From NCBI GenBank assembly GCA_020351875.1, contig CP070671.1, positions 3,299,948 to 3,363,947 on the forward strand: a DNA stretch of 64,000 nucleotides, read 5' to 3'. The translations under genes were made by a program, and so were the position numbers. The notes under the pieces were generated by a model. It did not search any database. It was not told the origin of the DNA and saw only the letters and a program-made list of their open reading frames with translations. This DNA is from Chromatiales bacterium (GTDB lineage Bacteria; Pseudomonadota; Gammaproteobacteria; Steroidobacterales; GCA-2729495). Shown piece by piece: positions 51,791-62,709 of the stretch. Within the stretch, counting starts at the first letter, position 1, and every line of letters starts with the position of its first letter.

Positions 51791-51904
51791 CTAGCCCTGG
51801 CGCTGCTTGTGGCGAGGGTCCGTGCAAATCACGCGAACGACACGTTTGCGCCGAATGATCTTGCAGTTTCTGCAGATTTTCTTCACAGAGGCCCTGACTT
51901 TCAT
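51791..51904 (-). CDS. rpmJ: 50S ribosomal protein L36
   Basis: 37 residues. Zinc-containing (C+) form with ligands C11, C14, C27 and H32. Too short to stand out alone but the sequence [14 protein letters not shown] is diagnostic. Lies between secY and rpsM as expected. One residue shorter than E. coli, missing between C27 and H32. Confidence 0.97.
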   Translation of the reverse strand: MKVRASVKKICRNCKIIRRKRVVRVICTDPRHKQRQG

Positions 51905-51933
51905 CGCTTCTCTCCCGAGGGTACCGGCCGCGC

Positions 51934-53277
51934 TCAGCGAACCTGCCCGGCCCTCCCGTATCCTTTCAGGTTGGCTTTCTTCAGCAAGCCTTCGTACTGG
52001 TGCGACATCATGTGAGCCTGCAGCTGCGACATGAAATCCATCGTGACCACCACGATGATCAGCAGCGACGTGCCACCGAAGTAGAAGGGCACACGCAGCC
52101 ACAAAATCATGAATTCCGGCAACAGACACACGGCCGTGATGTAGATCGCGCCCCAGAACGTCAGCCGGGTCAGCACCTTGTCGATGTAGTCGGCGGTCTG
52201 GGCACCGGGGCGAATGCCGGGAATGAACGCACCTGAGCGTTTCAGGTTGTCGGCCGTCTCCCGCGAATTGAACACCAGCGCGGTGTAGAAGAAGCAGAAG
52301 AAGATGATCATCGACGCGTAAAACAGGATGTAGACCGGTTCGCCGGGCTGCAGGCGGGCGGCCATGGTCTGCAGCCAGCCGGCCCCTTCCATGGTGCCGA
52401 ACCAGCCGGCGATCGTGGCGGGGAACAGGATGATGCTGGACGCGAAAATCGGCGGAATCACGCCGGCCATGTTGAGCTTGAACGGCAGGTGGCTTGACTG
52501 CCCCTGGTACATCTTGCGGCCCTGCTGGCGCTTCGCATAGTGCACCGCAATGCGCCGCTGCGCGCGCTCTACGAAGACCACACCGTAGGTCACGGCAAGT
52601 ATCAGCGCGACCAGCAGCAGTGCCAGGGCCGCGGACACCTCGCCCGTCTCCACCAGCTGCAGCGTCCCGCCGATGGCCGACGGCAGCCCGGAGATGATGC
52701 TCGCCAGGATGATCATGGAAATGCCGTTGCCGATGCCGCGCTCGGTGATTTGTTCGCCGAGCCACATCAGGAACACCGTACCGGTGACCAGGGTCACCAT
52801 CGCGGTGAAGATGAAATTGAAACCGGGGGCAATCACGACCCCCTGGTTCTGCAGCGCGACGGATGCGCCCAGGGACTGAAGCGATGCCAGGATCACCGTG
52901 AGATAGCGAGTATAGCTGGTAATCTTGCGCCGGCCGGCTTCGCCCTCTTTCTTCACGGCCGCCAGTTCCGGAATCACCACGCTCGCCATCTGCATGATGA
53001 TGGACGCGGAGATGTACGGCATGATGCCCAGCGCAAAAATGCTCAACCGTTCCAGCGCGCCGCCGGAAAACATGTTGAACATGCTGAGTATGGTGCCGGA
53101 CTGTTCCTGGAAAAACTGCTCCAGCTGTACCGGATCGATGCCGGGCACCGGGATAAAGGTACCGATGCGGTAGACGATCAGGGCCCCGAACAGGAAGAAC
53201 AGGCGCGAACGAAGATCGGCGAAGCGGGTCGCTTCGCCGAGCGCGGCAGCCGGATTGACTATGTTGCCTTTCGCCAT
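51934..53277 (-). CDS. secY: Preprotein translocase subunit SecY
   Basis: 447 residues (E. coli 443). Central channel of the Sec translocon with ten transmembrane helices, cytoplasmic loops that dock the ribosome or SecA, and the plug near TM2a. [22 protein letters not shown] and [17 protein letters not shown] motifs are recognisable (quoted as [16 protein letters not shown] and GIRPG). Last of the spc block before rpmJ. Confidence 0.97.
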   Translation of the reverse strand: MAKGNIVNPAAALGEATRFADLRSRLFFLFGALIVYRIGTFIPVPGIDPVQLEQFFQEQSGTILSMFNMFSGGALERLSIFALGIMPYISASIIMQMASVVIPELAAVKKEGEAGRRKITSYTRYLTVILASLQSLGASVALQNQGVVIAPGFNFIFTAMVTLVTGTVFLMWLGEQITERGIGNGISMIILASIISGLPSAIGGTLQLVETGEVSAALALLLVALILAVTYGVVFVERAQRRIAVHYAKRQQGRKMYQGQSSHLPFKLNMAGVIPPIFASSIILFPATIAGWFGTMEGAGWLQTMAARLQPGEPVYILFYASMIIFFCFFYTALVFNSRETADNLKRSGAFIPGIRPGAQTADYIDKVLTRLTFWGAIYITAVCLLPEFMILWLRVPFYFGGTSLLIIVVVTMDFMSQLQAHMMSHQYEGLLKKANLKGYGRAGQVR

Positions 53278-53302
53278 GTTCCTGGAGTGCGCCGGAAAGC
53301 GC

Positions 53303-53731
53303 TCAGTCCTCTATTGCCCCGCCGGCGGCCTCGATGGCCTTGCGGGCCCCGGGCGTCACCGACAGGCCCTTGATCTTCACCGCCTTGTCGAGCTTGCCGG
53401 ACGCGATCACCTTCACGCGCTTCGTGCGAGCCGGCACCAGGCCGGCCTGCTTCAGGCAGTCCAGATCGATCACATCGTCTTGCGGCAGGGCCAGCTCGTG
53501 CAGGCGTAACTCCGCCGTGTCGCCGGCAGTCCGCGAACTAAAACCAAACTTCGGCAGCCGGCGCTGCAAGGGCATCTGGCCGCCCTCGAAACCAGTCTTG
53601 TGATAGCCACCGGACCGGGAGTGCTGGCCTTTCACGCCGCGCCCGCAGGTCTTGCCCTGACCGGCCGAGTGGCCGCGGCCAACTCGTTTGCGCGGCCGGC
53701 GGCTGCCGGGTTTCAGTGTGTTCAGTCTCAT
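53303..53731 (-). CDS. rplO: 50S ribosomal protein L15
   Basis: 142 residues (E. coli 144). N-terminal [20 protein letters not shown] is the glycine/Arg-rich rRNA-binding arm; globular C-terminus follows. Adjacent to rpmD (no spacer) and 25 nt before secY. Confidence 0.97.
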   Translation of the reverse strand: MRLNTLKPGSRRPRKRVGRGHSAGQGKTCGRGVKGQHSRSGGYHKTGFEGGQMPLQRRLPKFGFSSRTAGDTAELRLHELALPQDDVIDLDCLKQAGLVPARTKRVKVIASGKLDKAVKIKGLSVTPGARKAIEAAGGAIED

Positions 53732-53920
53732 CTAGGCTTCCTCGACGCGGAGCAGGTACGAGACCTTATTGATCATGCCGCGATTCTCGGGGGTGTCGAG
53801 CACCTCGACGGTCTGGTGTATGCGCCGCAAGCCCAGCCCCGCGACACAGGCGCGGTGGGCCTTCAAACGGCCGTGCTTGCTCTTGATCAGGGTCACCTTG
53901 AGTTTTGCGGCTCCGGCCAT
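53732..53920 (-). CDS. rpmD: 50S ribosomal protein L30
   Basis: 62 residues. Starts [14 protein letters not shown]; the frame upstream is inside rpsE. Small ferredoxin-like fold with the [13 protein letters not shown] core. Directly followed by rplO. Confidence 0.96.
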   Translation of the reverse strand: MAGAAKLKVTLIKSKHGRLKAHRACVAGLGLRRIHQTVEVLDTPENRGMINKVSYLLRVEEA

Positions 53921-53927
53921 CGTGCTG

Positions 53928-54434
53928 TCACCCGGTAATCTCGGCAACGGATTTGCCGCGCTTCGCTGCAATACGCTCGGGGGACTGCGCGCGGTAAAGC
54001 GCGTCGATCGTCGCCCTCACGAGGTTGATTGGATTCCGGGAGCCATAGCTCTTTGCCAACACGTTACGCACACCGGCACACTCGAATACCGCGCGCATTG
54101 CGCCGCCGGCAATCACGCCAGTACCTTCCGACGCCGGCTGGATGAACACCCGCGTGGCACCGTGCCGACCATTCATCGCGTAGTGCATTGTATCGTCGCG
54201 CAGCGAAACCGGCCGCATGTTCTTGCGGGCCACCTGCATCGCTTTCTGTATCGCAATGGGCACTTCCCGCGCCTTGCCGTAACCAAAGCCTACGCGGCCG
54301 GCGCCGTCACCAACCACGGTCAGCGCGGTGAACCCGAACTGGCGTCCGCCCTTGACGACTTTCGCGACGCGATTGACCGCAACCAGCTTTTCCAGCAGGT
54401 CGTCGGAACTTTGCGATTGTTCAACCCTTGCCAT
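53928..54434 (-). CDS. rpsE: 30S ribosomal protein S5
   Basis: 168 residues (E. coli 167). Double-stranded RNA-binding-like fold at the mRNA entry channel, affects decoding accuracy. [19 protein letters not shown] and GYGKAREVP motifs intact (first given as [16 protein letters not shown]). Confidence 0.97.
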   Translation of the reverse strand: MARVEQSQSSDDLLEKLVAVNRVAKVVKGGRQFGFTALTVVGDGAGRVGFGYGKAREVPIAIQKAMQVARKNMRPVSLRDDTMHYAMNGRHGATRVFIQPASEGTGVIAGGAMRAVFECAGVRNVLAKSYGSRNPINLVRATIDALYRAQSPERIAAKRGKSVAEITG

Positions 54435-54449
54435 GCACTCAAACTCCGC

Positions 54450-54797
54450 CTAAAACTCGAGGCCGCTTTCGCGCGCCGCATCCGCGAGCGCCTGCACGCG
54501 GCCGTGATAGCGAAAACCGGAACGATCGAAAGCCACCTGCTTCACGCCCGCTGCCTGCGCCTTTTCGGCAATCGCCTTGCCGACCCTGGCAGCGGCGGCA
54601 ATGTTGCCGGTCGAATTGCCGTCCTTCAACGCCTTCTGCACCGTGGACGCAGCGGCCATTACAGCGCCGTCGGCGCCAATCACCTGGGCGTAGATGTGCC
54701 GCGGCGTGCGATGCACCGTCAGCCGGGGCACACCCAGCAAGCGGATCTTCGTCCGGGCCCTCTTCGCCCGACGCAGCCTTCTTTGCTTTCCGTTCAT
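54450..54797 (-). CDS. rplR: 50S ribosomal protein L18
   Basis: 115 residues (E. coli 117). 5S rRNA-binding protein with basic N-terminal arm [13 protein letters not shown] and [12 protein letters not shown] strand. Between rplF and rpsE. Confidence 0.97.
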   Translation of the reverse strand: MNGKQRRLRRAKRARTKIRLLGVPRLTVHRTPRHIYAQVIGADGAVMAAASTVQKALKDGNSTGNIAAAARVGKAIAEKAQAAGVKQVAFDRSGFRYHGRVQALADAARESGLEF

Positions 54798-54818
54798 GTC
54801 CTGCTCTGCTCCGCGGCG

Positions 54819-55352
54819 CTACTTCTTCTTCGCTTCCTTCATCACCACGCGCTCATCCGAGTAGCGCACGCCTTTACCCTTGTAGGGCTCCGGTGGACGG
54901 TAGCGGCGAATCTCGGCGGCCACCTGTCCGACTTTCTGCTTGTCGATGCCCTTCACCACGATTTCTGTCTGGCTCGGGGTCTCGATCGTGATGCCGTCCG
55001 GCACCGGGTACTCCACCGGGTGCGAGAACCCGAGGGTCAGGCTCAGCGCCTTGCCCTTGGTCTGGGCCCGGTAACCCACCCCGACCAGCTCGAGCTTCCG
55101 CTCGAAACCGTCGGTCACACCCGTCACCATGTTGCCGAGCAGCGCCCGGGTCGTCCCGGCCATCGCGTTGGCAAACCGGGATCCGGACCGCGTGGCCACG
55201 CTGGCCTCGCTGCCGTCCACCTTGATCTCGACTTCGCGGTTGACCGCCAGGTGCAGTTCACCCTTTGGCCCCTTGACCGCGAGATCTTCACCGGTCTGTT
55301 TCAGTTCGACACCCTTCGGCAGGGGCACTGGCTTGCTAGCAACTCTGGACAT
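54819..55352 (-). CDS. rplF: 50S ribosomal protein L6
   Basis: 177 residues, as in E. coli. Two-domain RNA-binding protein near the sarcin-ricin loop. C-terminal [16 protein letters not shown] signature is present. Confidence 0.97.
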   Translation of the reverse strand: MSRVASKPVPLPKGVELKQTGEDLAVKGPKGELHLAVNREVEIKVDGSEASVATRSGSRFANAMAGTTRALLGNMVTGVTDGFERKLELVGVGYRAQTKGKALSLTLGFSHPVEYPVPDGITIETPSQTEIVVKGIDKQKVGQVAAEIRRYRPPEPYKGKGVRYSDERVVMKEAKKK

Positions 55353-55385
55353 GATTCCTGTACCGTTTTCCCGCGATCGCCTCTA

Positions 55386-55784
55386 TCAGGAGACGACGCA
55401 CAGCACCTCGCCGCCGCGACCCTTGCGCCGGGCCGCCCTGTCCGTCATCACGCCCTCAGATGTAGACACGATGGCAACGCCAAGCCCGCCGAGCACGTTC
55501 GGCAGCTGATCCTTGTTCTTGTAGACGCGCAGCCCCGGCCGGCTCACGCGGCGCAATTCCTCGATCACCGGGCGACCTTCGAAGTAACGCAGCCCGATCA
55601 CCAGCTCGCGCTTGTTCCCGGGCTGCTCTTCGACCTCGTAACGATCGATATAGCCCTCTTCGGCCAGCACTTTCGCGATGGCCTCCTTGATCCGGGACGC
55701 CGGCATCCGCACGGTCTCGAAGCCAACGGCCTGGCCATTGCGAACCCGGGTCAGCATATCGGCGATGGGGTCTGTCATGCTCAT
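55386..55784 (-). CDS. rpsH: 30S ribosomal protein S8
   Basis: 132 residues (E. coli 130). Central-domain 16S rRNA binder and the spc-operon translational repressor in E. coli. [16 protein letters not shown] opening and [14 protein letters not shown] near the C-terminus are present. Confidence 0.97.
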   Translation of the reverse strand: MSMTDPIADMLTRVRNGQAVGFETVRMPASRIKEAIAKVLAEEGYIDRYEVEEQPGNKRELVIGLRYFEGRPVIEELRRVSRPGLRVYKNKDQLPNVLGGLGVAIVSTSEGVMTDRAARRKGRGGEVLCVVS

Positions 55785-55805
55785 GCGCTTCGCTCCTCCG
55801 TCGCC

Positions 55806-56111
55806 CTACCAGCTGCCTTTGCCCAGGCCCGGGATGTTGCCGGCCATGGTCTGCTCGCGAAGCTTGTTACGCCCGAGGCCAAACTTGCGGTAATAACCCT
55901 TCGGCCGGCCCGAAATCGCGCAACGGTTGCGCATGCGCACCGGGCTCGCGTCGCGCGGCATCCTCTGGATGCCGAGCATCGCCGCCTGGCGCTCTTCGTC
56001 CGAGCTGTTCGGGCTCTGGATGATTTTCTTCAACTCAGCCCGCTTCGCCGCGTAGCGCTGCACGGTCTTCGCGCGCTTGCGCTCCCGCGCAACCATGGAT
56101 TTCTTTGCCAT
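55806..56111 (-). CDS. rpsN: 30S ribosomal protein S14
   Basis: 101 residues, the long zinc-free form as in E. coli. [13 protein letters not shown] start; the [18 protein letters not shown] motif keeps only one of the zinc-form cysteines. The start at 56111 excludes upstream non-homologous sequence inside rplE. Confidence 0.97.
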   Translation of the reverse strand: MAKKSMVARERKRAKTVQRYAAKRAELKKIIQSPNSSDEERQAAMLGIQRMPRDASPVRMRNRCAISGRPKGYYRKFGLGRNKLREQTMAGNIPGLGKGSW

Positions 56112-56130
56112 GCCCTGACCTGTCCCGTAG

Positions 56131-56670
56131 CTATTTCTTGAACGGAAAATTAAAAGCTTCGAGCAAGGCCTTGCCATGCTCGTCGCTCGTGGCGGACGTC
56201 GTAATCGTGATGTCCATGCCGCGTATGGAGTCGATCTTGTCGTAATCGATCTCCGGAAAAATGATCTGCTCCTGCACACCCAGGCTGTAGTTACCGCGAC
56301 CGTCGAAGGATTTCGGGTTCAGCCCCCGGAAGTCCCGCTCGCGCGGAATCGCAATCGTGATCAGCCGGTCCAGGAACTCGTACATGCGCTCGCGCCGCAG
56401 CGTTACCTTGCAGCCGATTGCCATACCATCGCGCAGCTTGAAAGCCGCCACGGATTTCCTGGCCTTGCAGACGTTGGGCTTCTGGCCCGCAATCTTTTCC
56501 ATGTCCTCCATGGCCTTCTCGACGATCTTGCGATCAGCAACCGCCTCGCCCACGCCCATGTTCAGCGTGATCTTCTCGATGCGCGGCACCTGCATCACGT
56601 TCTTGACGCCCAGCTCGTCCATCAGCTTGGGCACCACTGTCGTCTTGTAGAACTCCTGCAACCTGGCCAT
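56131..56670 (-). CDS. rplE: 50S ribosomal protein L5
   Basis: 179 residues, as in E. coli. Binds 5S rRNA and contacts P-site tRNA and S13. Start [16 protein letters not shown] chosen over an upstream in-frame [17 protein letters not shown] and [11 protein letters not shown] motifs are present. Confidence 0.97.
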   Translation of the reverse strand: MARLQEFYKTTVVPKLMDELGVKNVMQVPRIEKITLNMGVGEAVADRKIVEKAMEDMEKIAGQKPNVCKARKSVAAFKLRDGMAIGCKVTLRRERMYEFLDRLITIAIPRERDFRGLNPKSFDGRGNYSLGVQEQIIFPEIDYDKIDSIRGMDITITTSATSDEHGKALLEAFNFPFKK

Positions 56671-56692
56671 GTTGACTGCTCCTGCGGCCCCG

Positions 56693-57010
56693 TCAGACGT
56701 CGATGACTTCTTTGTTCGACTTGAAGAAGCGGACCTTCCGGCCATCTTCAAGCGTCCTGAAGCCCACGCGATCGCCCTTACCGGTCTGCGGGTTGAACAG
56801 CATCACGTTCGACACATCCAGCGGCATTTCCTTCTCGATAATCCCGCCCTGGATCCCGGCATTCGGGTTCGGCTTTTGATGTTTCTTCACGACGTTGACG
56901 TTCTCGACCAGCACCCGGTCATCTTCAATAACGTTCAGAATCGTGCCCCGGCGGCCCTTGTCCTTGCCGGTGATCACGATTACCTCGTCGCCTTTGCGTA
57001 GTCTTTGCAT
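56693..57010 (-). CDS. rplX: 50S ribosomal protein L24
   Basis: 105 residues (E. coli 104). KOW motif [18 protein letters not shown] (about 6-23) initiates 50S assembly. Between rplN and rplE. Confidence 0.97.
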   Translation of the reverse strand: MQRLRKGDEVIVITGKDKGRRGTILNVIEDDRVLVENVNVVKKHQKPNPNAGIQGGIIEKEMPLDVSNVMLFNPQTGKGDRVGFRTLEDGRKVRFFKSNKEVIDV

Positions 57011-57034
57011 TGCTTTCGCGTCCCTCGCCGTTGC

Positions 57035-57403
57035 TCAGAGCACTTCTGGCGCCAGGGAAATGATCTTCATGAACTGCCCCGTCCGCAGCTCGCGTGTCAC
57101 GGGGCCGAAAATGCGCGTACCGATGGGCTCCAGCCTGTTGTTCAGCAGCACCGCGGCGTTGCCGTCGAAACGAATCAGCGAGCCGTCGGCCCGGCGTACA
57201 CCCTTGCGCGTACGCACGACCACCGCGTTGTAAACCTCGCCTTTCTTCACGCGGCCACGCGGGATCGCGTCTTTCACGCTGACCTTGATGATGTCGCCGA
57301 CGCCCGCATAGCGGCGCTTCGATCCGCCCAGCACCTTAATGCACTGCAGGCGGCGGGCACCGCTGTTGTCGGCGGCGGACAAGGTTGTCTGCATCTGAAT
57401 CAT
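57035..57403 (-). CDS. rplN: 50S ribosomal protein L14
   Basis: 122 residues (E. coli 123). Beta-barrel at the subunit interface and the docking site of RsfS, encoded at 21.4-21.8 kb. [17 protein letters not shown] signature is intact. Confidence 0.97.
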   Translation of the reverse strand: MIQMQTTLSAADNSGARRLQCIKVLGGSKRRYAGVGDIIKVSVKDAIPRGRVKKGEVYNAVVVRTRKGVRRADGSLIRFDGNAAVLLNNRLEPIGTRIFGPVTRELRTGQFMKIISLAPEVL

Positions 57404-57432
57404 GGTCGGCTTCCGTCAGTCAGTCCCTGCTG

Positions 57433-57723
57433 TCAGCGGATGTCTGCGCGCTTGACGACTTCCACGAGTCGCCAGGACTTGTTCTTGGACAGCGGCCGGC
57501 ATTCGCTGATGGACACCGTGTCGCCCTCATTGCAGTCGTTCTGCTCATCGTGCGCGAGCACTTTCGTGGTCCGCTTGATGTACTTGCCGTACATCGGGTG
57601 CTTGACCTTCCGCTCGATCGCCACGGCGATGGTCTTGTCCATCTTGCTGCTGACGACTAGGCCGGTCGCGGTGCGCACACTCTTCGCACCGGTGCCGGCT
57701 GCAGTCTGATCCTGGTCGCTCAT
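57433..57723 (-). CDS. rpsQ: 30S ribosomal protein S17
   Basis: 96 residues, about 12 longer than E. coli because of an N-terminal extension rich in Gln, Thr and Gly before the OB fold ([19 protein letters not shown]). The extension could be real or the start could be later, but no other Met or GTG lies close to the fold with a better Shine-Dalgarno sequence. Confidence 0.95.
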   Translation of the reverse strand: MSDQDQTAAGTGAKSVRTATGLVVSSKMDKTIAVAIERKVKHPMYGKYIKRTTKVLAHDEQNDCNEGDTVSISECRPLSKNKSWRLVEVVKRADIR

Positions 57724-57733
57724 AGCGTTTCCC

Positions 57734-57928
57734 TCAGGCCTTCGCGGTGCGCTCGTTCAGCACCGTTTTGATCCTGGCAATGTCCTTGCGCACCTTGCCG
57801 TACTGGTCCGACCGCACCAGCTGGCCCGTCGCCTGCTGCATGCGCAGGTTGAACTGCTCACGACGCAGCTTCACCAGCTCTTCCGCCAGTTCGGCTTCCG
57901 TCTTGCCGCGAAACTCTTCGGCTTTCAT
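57734..57928 (-). CDS. rpmC: 50S ribosomal protein L29
   Basis: 64 residues. Two-helix protein at the exit tunnel near the trigger-factor and SRP docking site. ATG shares a base with the rplP stop (TGATG), so coupled translation is likely. Confidence 0.97.
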   Translation of the reverse strand: MKAEEFRGKTEAELAEELVKLRREQFNLRMQQATGQLVRSDQYGKVRKDIARIKTVLNERTAKA

Positions 57929-58341
57929 CAGAGCACCTGCCTCGACACGAAGGCCGTGGAAACGGGCAGCTTCGCCGCTGCCAGCCGGAAGGCCTCGCGC
58001 GCCACTTCTTCGGAAACGCCCTCCATCTCGTAGAGCACCCGGCCGGGCTGAATCTGGGCAACCCAGTATTCGACGTTGCCCTTGCCCTTACCCTGGCGAA
58101 CCTCCAGGGGCTTTTTCGTGACCGGCTTGTCGGGAAAGATACGAATCCAGATCTTGCCGCCACGTTTCACGTAGCGGGTCATGGCCCGCCGCGCGGCCTC
58201 GATCTGGCGTGCCGTAATCCGGCCCCGTCCCGTCGCCTTCAACCCGTACTCGCCGAATGAAACGGAACTGCCACGCAACGCCAGGCCGCGATTACGGCCC
58301 TTGTGCTGTTTGCGAAACTTGGTGCGTTTAGGCTGCAGCAT
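57928..58341 (-). CDS. rplP: 50S ribosomal protein L16
   Basis: 137 residues (E. coli 136). Organises the A-site region of the 50[17 protein letters not shown] opening and the [11 protein letters not shown] loop, whose Arg81 is the YcfD hydroxylation target in E. coli, are recognisable. Confidence 0.97.
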   Translation of the reverse strand: MLQPKRTKFRKQHKGRNRGLALRGSSVSFGEYGLKATGRGRITARQIEAARRAMTRYVKRGGKIWIRIFPDKPVTKKPLEVRQGKGKGNVEYWVAQIQPGRVLYEMEGVSEEVAREAFRLAAAKLPVSTAFVSRQVL

Positions 58342-58351
58342 TGCCGTCGTC

Positions 58352-59032
58352 CTATCTCGTCGCCTGCTCGGCAGCTTCGGCGGCTGCGTCCTGCGCGTCG
58401 AAGACTTCGCCCTTGAAGATCCAGACTTTCACGCCGATCACGCCATAGGTCGTGCGCGCCTCCGCGAAACCGTAGTCGATCTCCGCGCGAAAAGTGTGCA
58501 GCGGCACACGCCCTTCGCGGTACCACTCGCTGCGCGCAATCTCGGCGCCGTTCAGGCGACCGCCCACCTTGATCTTCACGCCCTGGGCGCCGAGCCGCAT
58601 CGTGTTGGTCACGGCGCGCTTCATCGCGCGACGGAACATCACGCGACGCTCGAGCTGCTGGGCTATACCTTCTGCCACCAGCTGCGCATCCAGCTCAGGC
58701 TTGCGCACCTCGGCGATGTTCAGGCGCACGTCGGGCAGCGGCAACTCGAGCATGCGGGCGACCTGCAAACGCAGTCGCTCGATGTCTTCGCCTTTCTTGC
58801 CGATCACGATGCCCGGCCGTGCCGTATGAATCGTGATCTGTGCCTTGCGGGCCGGTCGTTCGATGTGAATACGGCTCACCGATGCATCTTTCAGCTTGGT
58901 CTTCAGGAACTCACGCACCTCGAAGTCCGACGCGACCAGCTCGGCAAAATTGTTGCGGTCCGGAAACCAGCGCGACGCCCAGTCGCGGCTGATGCCCAGC
59001 CGTATGCCGATGGGATTAACTTTCTGGCCCAT
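58352..59032 (-). CDS. rpsC: 30S ribosomal protein S3
   Basis: 226 residues (E. coli 233). KH domain with the [15 protein letters not shown] loop near 77-87; part of the mRNA helicase at the entry channel. [13 protein letters not shown] start. C-terminus shorter and Ala/Glu-rich. Confidence 0.97.
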   Translation of the reverse strand: MGQKVNPIGIRLGISRDWASRWFPDRNNFAELVASDFEVREFLKTKLKDASVSRIHIERPARKAQITIHTARPGIVIGKKGEDIERLRLQVARMLELPLPDVRLNIAEVRKPELDAQLVAEGIAQQLERRVMFRRAMKRAVTNTMRLGAQGVKIKVGGRLNGAEIARSEWYREGRVPLHTFRAEIDYGFAEARTTYGVIGVKVWIFKGEVFDAQDAAAEAAEQATR

Positions 59033-59041
59033 ACCCTGTTC

Positions 59042-59374
59042 CTACTCGTCCGCGACCTGCACGGTGATGTGACTGTTGCGTTTGATGATGCGTGCACCCC
59101 GGCCCTTGGCCCGGGCGCGGTAACGCCGGAAAGTCGGCGCCTCATCGACCATGATGCTCGACACCTTCAGTTCGTCTACGTCAGCACCATGGTTGTGTTC
59201 GGCATTGGCGACCGCTGACTCCAGCACCTTCTTCAGGATTGCCGCACCCTTCTTCGGCATGAACCCGAGAATCTGCAGCGCGTTTTCCACCGTCTTGCCG
59301 CGCACCGCGTCGGCTACCAGGCGGCATTTCTGCGGCGAGATGCGCGCATACCTGAGTTTTGCTGAAACCTGCAT
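59042..59374 (-). CDS. rplV: 50S ribosomal protein L22
   Basis: 110 residues, as in E. coli. Its long beta hairpin, around [16 protein letters not shown], lines the exit tunnel at the macrolide constriction. Start [18 protein letters not shown] chosen over an upstream ATG inside rpsS. Confidence 0.97.
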   Translation of the reverse strand: MQVSAKLRYARISPQKCRLVADAVRGKTVENALQILGFMPKKGAAILKKVLESAVANAEHNHGADVDELKVSSIMVDEAPTFRRYRARAKGRGARIIKRNSHITVQVADE

Positions 59375-59384
59375 CGCCCTGGTC

Positions 59385-59657
59385 CTACTTGGTCTTCCGG
59401 TCGCCCGAGTGGCCCCTGAAAGTCCGCGTGACCGCAAGCTCGCCGAGCTTGTGGCCAACCATGTTCTCCGAGATCAACACGGGCACGTGGTCACGGCCGT
59501 TGTGCACCGCAATCGTCAGGCCCACCATGTCGGGCAGGATCATCGAACGCCGCGACCAGGTCTTGATGGGCCGCCGGCTGCCCGACTGGGCGGCTGCGGC
59601 AACCTTTTTCGCCAGGTGCTCGTCGACGAACGGGCCTTTCTTGATGGAACGTGGCAC
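59385..59657 (-). CDS. rpsS: 30S ribosomal protein S19
   Basis: 90 residues (E. coli 92). [15 protein letters not shown] opening. Head protein that forms a pair with S13 near the A site. Confidence 0.97.
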   Translation of the reverse strand: MPRSIKKGPFVDEHLAKKVAAAAQSGSRRPIKTWSRRSMILPDMVGLTIAVHNGRDHVPVLISENMVGHKLGELAVTRTFRGHSGDRKTK

Positions 59658-59680
59658 TGTGCTTCCTCGCTTCCGCGAAA

Positions 59681-60505
59681 CTACTTCTTACGCCGCCGCA
59701 AAATCATGCGATCGGTCCGCTTGTTGTTCCGGGTCTTGTAACCCTTGGTCGGCGCGCCCCAGGGTGTCACCGGATGGCGCCCGCCGGAGGTACGGCCCTC
59801 GCCGCCGCCGTGTGGGTGGTCGACCGGATTCATCGCCACGCCCCGCACCGTGGGCCGACGGCCCCGCCAGCGCGACGCGCCCGCTTTACCGAGCTTACGC
59901 AGGCTGTGTTCGCCGTGCCCGACCTCGCCAATGGTGGCGCGACAATTCACATGCACTTTGCGCATTTCACCGGAACGCAGCCGCAGGGTTGCGTATACGC
60001 CCTCGCGCGCTACCAGCTGCGCAGTGCTGCCCGCCGCGCGCACCATCTGTGCGCCCTTGCGGGGCTTGAGTTCCACGCAATGCACCTGCGTACCCAGCGG
60101 AATGTTCCGCAACGGCAACGCGTTGCCGTTCTTGATCGGCGCCTCGCGGCCGGACATGACCTCGTCACCGGCCTTGATCCTGTTCGGCGCCAGGATGTAA
60201 CGGCGCTCGCCATCCGCATACAGGATCAGCGCCAGGTGAGCACTGCGGTTCGGGTCGTACTCGATCCGCTCTACACGCCCCGGCACGCCGTCCTTGTTGC
60301 GCTTGAAGTCAACGACGCGGTAGTGGCGCTTGTGGCCGCCACCACGATGCCGGGTCGTAATGCGGCCCTTGTTGTTCCGCCCGCCAGTGCGGGAACTCTT
60401 CTCCAGCAGCGGTGCGTGAGGCTCGCCCTTGTGGAGTTCCGGGGAACGAACCTTGACCGTAAACCGGCGCCCGGGCGAGGTGGGTTTGAGTTTTTGCAAC
60501 GGCAT
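59681..60505 (-). CDS. rplB: 50S ribosomal protein L2
   Basis: 274 residues (E. coli 273). Essential for subunit association and peptidyl transfer. [14 protein letters not shown] opening and the [12 protein letters not shown] loop, containing the His near the peptidyl-transferase centre, are present. The upstream in-frame ATG lies in rplW. Confidence 0.97.
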   Translation of the reverse strand: MPLQKLKPTSPGRRFTVKVRSPELHKGEPHAPLLEKSSRTGGRNNKGRITTRHRGGGHKRHYRVVDFKRNKDGVPGRVERIEYDPNRSAHLALILYADGERRYILAPNRIKAGDEVMSGREAPIKNGNALPLRNIPLGTQVHCVELKPRKGAQMVRAAGSTAQLVAREGVYATLRLRSGEMRKVHVNCRATIGEVGHGEHSLRKLGKAGASRWRGRRPTVRGVAMNPVDHPHGGGEGRTSGGRHPVTPWGAPTKGYKTRNNKRTDRMILRRRKK

Positions 60506-60521
60506 GATCGCGTCCCTTTCC

Positions 60522-60830
60522 CTAGTCGGCGCCGAGGAAGTCGATGTCGTTACCCTCGGCCAGGGTGACGTAGGCCTTCTTCCAGTCCTGGCGGCGACCC
60601 AGGGTCTGGCCAAAGCGCTTGACCTTGCCGCGGACATTCACGATGCGGACGCCGTCCACCTTCACCTCGAACAGCATCTCTACCGCGCGACGCACTTCCT
60701 GCTTGGTGGAATCGCGGCGCACGCGAAAAACGACCTGGTTGTTGGCTTCGCCGACACGCGTGCTCTTCTCGGAAAGATGGGGGCCGAGCAGCACGGTCAT
60801 CAGGCGTTCCTGGTTCGCGACGGCGGTCAT
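60522..60830 (-). CDS. rplW: 50S ribosomal protein L23
   Basis: 102 residues (E. coli 100). Exit-tunnel docking site of trigger factor and SRP. ATG overlaps the rplD stop (ATGA). Confidence 0.97.
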   Translation of the reverse strand: MTAVANQERLMTVLLGPHLSEKSTRVGEANNQVVFRVRRDSTKQEVRRAVEMLFEVKVDGVRIVNVRGKVKRFGQTLGRRQDWKKAYVTLAEGNDIDFLGAD

Positions 60831-61432
60831 GAGAAGCGCTCCTCCAGCCCTTTCACCGCCGCCTTGGTCGCCAGCACGACAGGATGGCGAACGAGGCTCA
60901 GCGGATTGACTTCGCGCAGGTCCAGAATGTCTACGCCGGGCAGGTTGCGGGCGGCAAGGCAGGTGTTGGTGTCGTATTCGTCCACGACGATCAGCGTGTC
61001 TTTCAGGCCGAGCTTGTCGAGCTTGCCGACCAGCTCACGCGTCTTCGGCTCGTCACACTGCAGTTCATCGACCACCAACAGCCGTTCCTGCCGAACGAGT
61101 TCCGACAGGATCGAACGCATCGCGGCCCGATACATCTTGCGATTGAGCTTCTGGGCGTGGCTCCGCGGCGACGCGGCGAAAGCACGGCCACCACCGACCC
61201 AGATCGGGCTGCGAATGCTGCCGGCACGGGCCCGTCCGGTGCCTTTCTGGCGCCAGGGCTTGGTGCCGCCACCCCTTACCTGGGAACGGGTTTTCTGCGC
61301 CTTGGTGCCGCGATGGGTATAGGCACGATGCGCGGTGACGACCTGGTGGACCAGGGCTTCATTGAAATCTGCACCAAAGGTGCTGTCCGCGACCTCGACG
61401 CTGCCTTTCCCACCCGTAATAGCAAGCTTCAT
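60827..61432 (-). CDS. rplD: 50S ribosomal protein L4
   Basis: 201 residues, as in E. coli. Early assembly protein with a long loop (about 45-95; [20 protein letters not shown] region, quoted as [19 protein letters not shown]) in the exit tunnel. In E. coli L4 represses the S10 operon through a leader hairpin, so the leader between rpsJ and rplC is a candidate target here. Confidence 0.97.
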   Translation of the reverse strand: MKLAITGGKGSVEVADSTFGADFNEALVHQVVTAHRAYTHRGTKAQKTRSQVRGGGTKPWRQKGTGRARAGSIRSPIWVGGGRAFAASPRSHAQKLNRKMYRAAMRSILSELVRQERLLVVDELQCDEPKTRELVGKLDKLGLKDTLIVVDEYDTNTCLAARNLPGVDILDLREVNPLSLVRHPVVLATKAAVKGLEERFS

Positions 61433-61447
61433 CTGCGGACTCCCCGA

Positions 61448-62092
61448 TCAGCTCCGGGCCTTTACCGCGGGCTTGACGACCAGGCGTCCGCCGCTGTGGC
61501 CGGGTACGGCACCCTTGATCAGGAGCAGGTTGCGCTCGGCGTCGACCTGGACCACTTCGAGGTTCTGCGCGGTGCGGCGAACATTGCCGAGATGACCGGA
61601 CATCTTCTTGCCCTTGAAGACCCGTCCGGGCGTCTGGTTCTGACCGATGGACCCCGGCGCACGGTGAGCCAGCGAGTTGCCGTGGGTGGCGTCCTGGGTG
61701 CGGAAGTGGTGGCGCTTCACGGCGCCGGCGTAGCCTTTACCGATGCTGGTCCCGACCACGTCGACCTTCTGGCCGGCCTCGAAACGCTCTACCGTGAGCT
61801 CGGCACCCGGCTCGAGCCCCTCGCCTTCGCCAGCATCGAGACGGAACTCCCAGAGGCCTTCGCCCGGCTCCGTGGAGCTGGCCACATACTGGCCGGCCAC
61901 CGCCTTGCTCAGCCGCGAGGTCTTGGTGGCCCCGGTGGTCACCTGCAGCGCGGCGTAGCCGTCGCCGTCCTGGTCTTTCACCCGGGTGATGCGGTTCGGC
62001 AGCGCCTGGATCACGGTCACGGGCACGGACTCGCCCGCGTCGGTAAACACCCGCGTCATGCCGCACTTTTTGCCGATCAGCCCAATGGCCAT
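61448..62092 (-). CDS. rplC: 50S ribosomal protein L3
   Basis: 214 residues (E. coli 209). Early 50S assembly protein near the peptidyl-transferase centre. [16 protein letters not shown] start follows AGAGG by 8 nt. [21 protein letters not shown] carries the site of the PrmB-methylated Gln in the family. Separated from rpsJ by 257 bp, far more than the usual few bases. Confidence 0.97.
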   Translation of the reverse strand: MAIGLIGKKCGMTRVFTDAGESVPVTVIQALPNRITRVKDQDGDGYAALQVTTGATKTSRLSKAVAGQYVASSTEPGEGLWEFRLDAGEGEGLEPGAELTVERFEAGQKVDVVGTSIGKGYAGAVKRHHFRTQDATHGNSLAHRAPGSIGQNQTPGRVFKGKKMSGHLGNVRRTAQNLEVVQVDAERNLLLIKGAVPGHSGGRLVVKPAVKARS

Positions 62093-62324
62093 CCCGGAAC
62101 CTCTGCCGCCCCGGATTCCTCCGCGGAACCGGAACAATATTGAAAATGATACAAACACCGAGCCCGGGCCTGGATGTTTTCTTGCCCGGTGCTGCGGTTC
62201 ACCCGTCCTGTCACCCGCGCCCGGCGGGATCTTCCCCTGGGGAATCGGCCGGGGCCGCCGCCGTCAGCCCACCTCACTCGCAAGTAAGCCCGGTGCGGGA
62301 AAACCCACCCCGGGCCACAGCGAG
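62093..62324 (-). promoter_or_regulatory. Structured leader before rplC
   Basis: About 232 nt of transcribed, noncoding sequence from the predicted start near 62324 to the rplC ATG. Its first structure is a long hairpin at 62288-62315: GCCCGG pairs with CCGGGC, then GTGGG with CCCGC, with a TTTT loop on the minus strand. Further GC-rich pairing is possible. Position and length suit an autogenous ribosomal protein control region such as the E. coli L4-binding S10 leader, but sequence similarity cannot be judged. Confidence 0.45.
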
Positions 62325-62330
62325 CCGAAA

Positions 62331-62358
62331 ATTATAGCACTAAATCTGGTCAGTTCAA
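62331..62358 (-). promoter_or_regulatory. Promoter overlapping the end of rpsJ
   Basis: On the minus strand TTGAAC (62358-62353) and a perfect TATAAT (62336-62331) are 16 nt apart. The -35 box overlaps the last codons of rpsJ. It would start transcription of rplC and the rest of the S10 block independently of tuf-rpsJ. Confidence 0.65.
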
Positions 62359-62664
62359 TTTGATTTGAACGTCCACCCCGGCCGGCAGCTCGAGCTTCAT
62401 CAGCGCGTCCACCGTCTTATCCGTCGGCTCGATAATGTCCATCATGCGCTTGTGGGTGCGCATCTCGTACTGGTCCCGCGCGTCCTTGTTGACGTGCGGC
62501 GAGATCAGCACCGTGAATCGCTCTTTCTTGGTCGGCAGCGGCACCGGCCCCTTCACCTGGGCACCCGTGCGCTTGGCCGTCTCCACAATCTCCCGCGCCG
62601 AGGTGTCGATCAGCCGGTGATCGAAGGCCTTCAGCCGGATCCGTATGTTCTGATTCGTTGCCAT
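62350..62664 (-). CDS. rpsJ: 30S ribosomal protein S10
   Basis: 104 residues (E. coli 103). Head protein and NusB partner in transcription antitermination. [20 protein letters not shown] start; [19 protein letters not shown] signature (quoted as [15 protein letters not shown]) intact. Unusually isolated: a 300-bp palindrome-filled gap separates it from tuf and 257 bp from rplC. Confidence 0.97.
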   Translation of the reverse strand: MATNQNIRIRLKAFDHRLIDTSAREIVETAKRTGAQVKGPVPLPTKKERFTVLISPHVNKDARDQYEMRTHKRMMDIIEPTDKTVDALMKLELPAGVDVQIKLN

Positions 62665-62709
62665 CTCGTTGTCCTGTGTCCTGATTTCGCTGCGGTCGGC
62701 TTCGTTACC

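Noticed and set aside
62331..62358. The TTGAAC/TATAAT pair as chance sequence in rpsJ
   Set aside because: Rejected as mere chance for now: -10 is a perfect match, spacing is 16 nt, and a 230-nt noncoding region follows before rplC. It is kept as a feature at moderate confidence.
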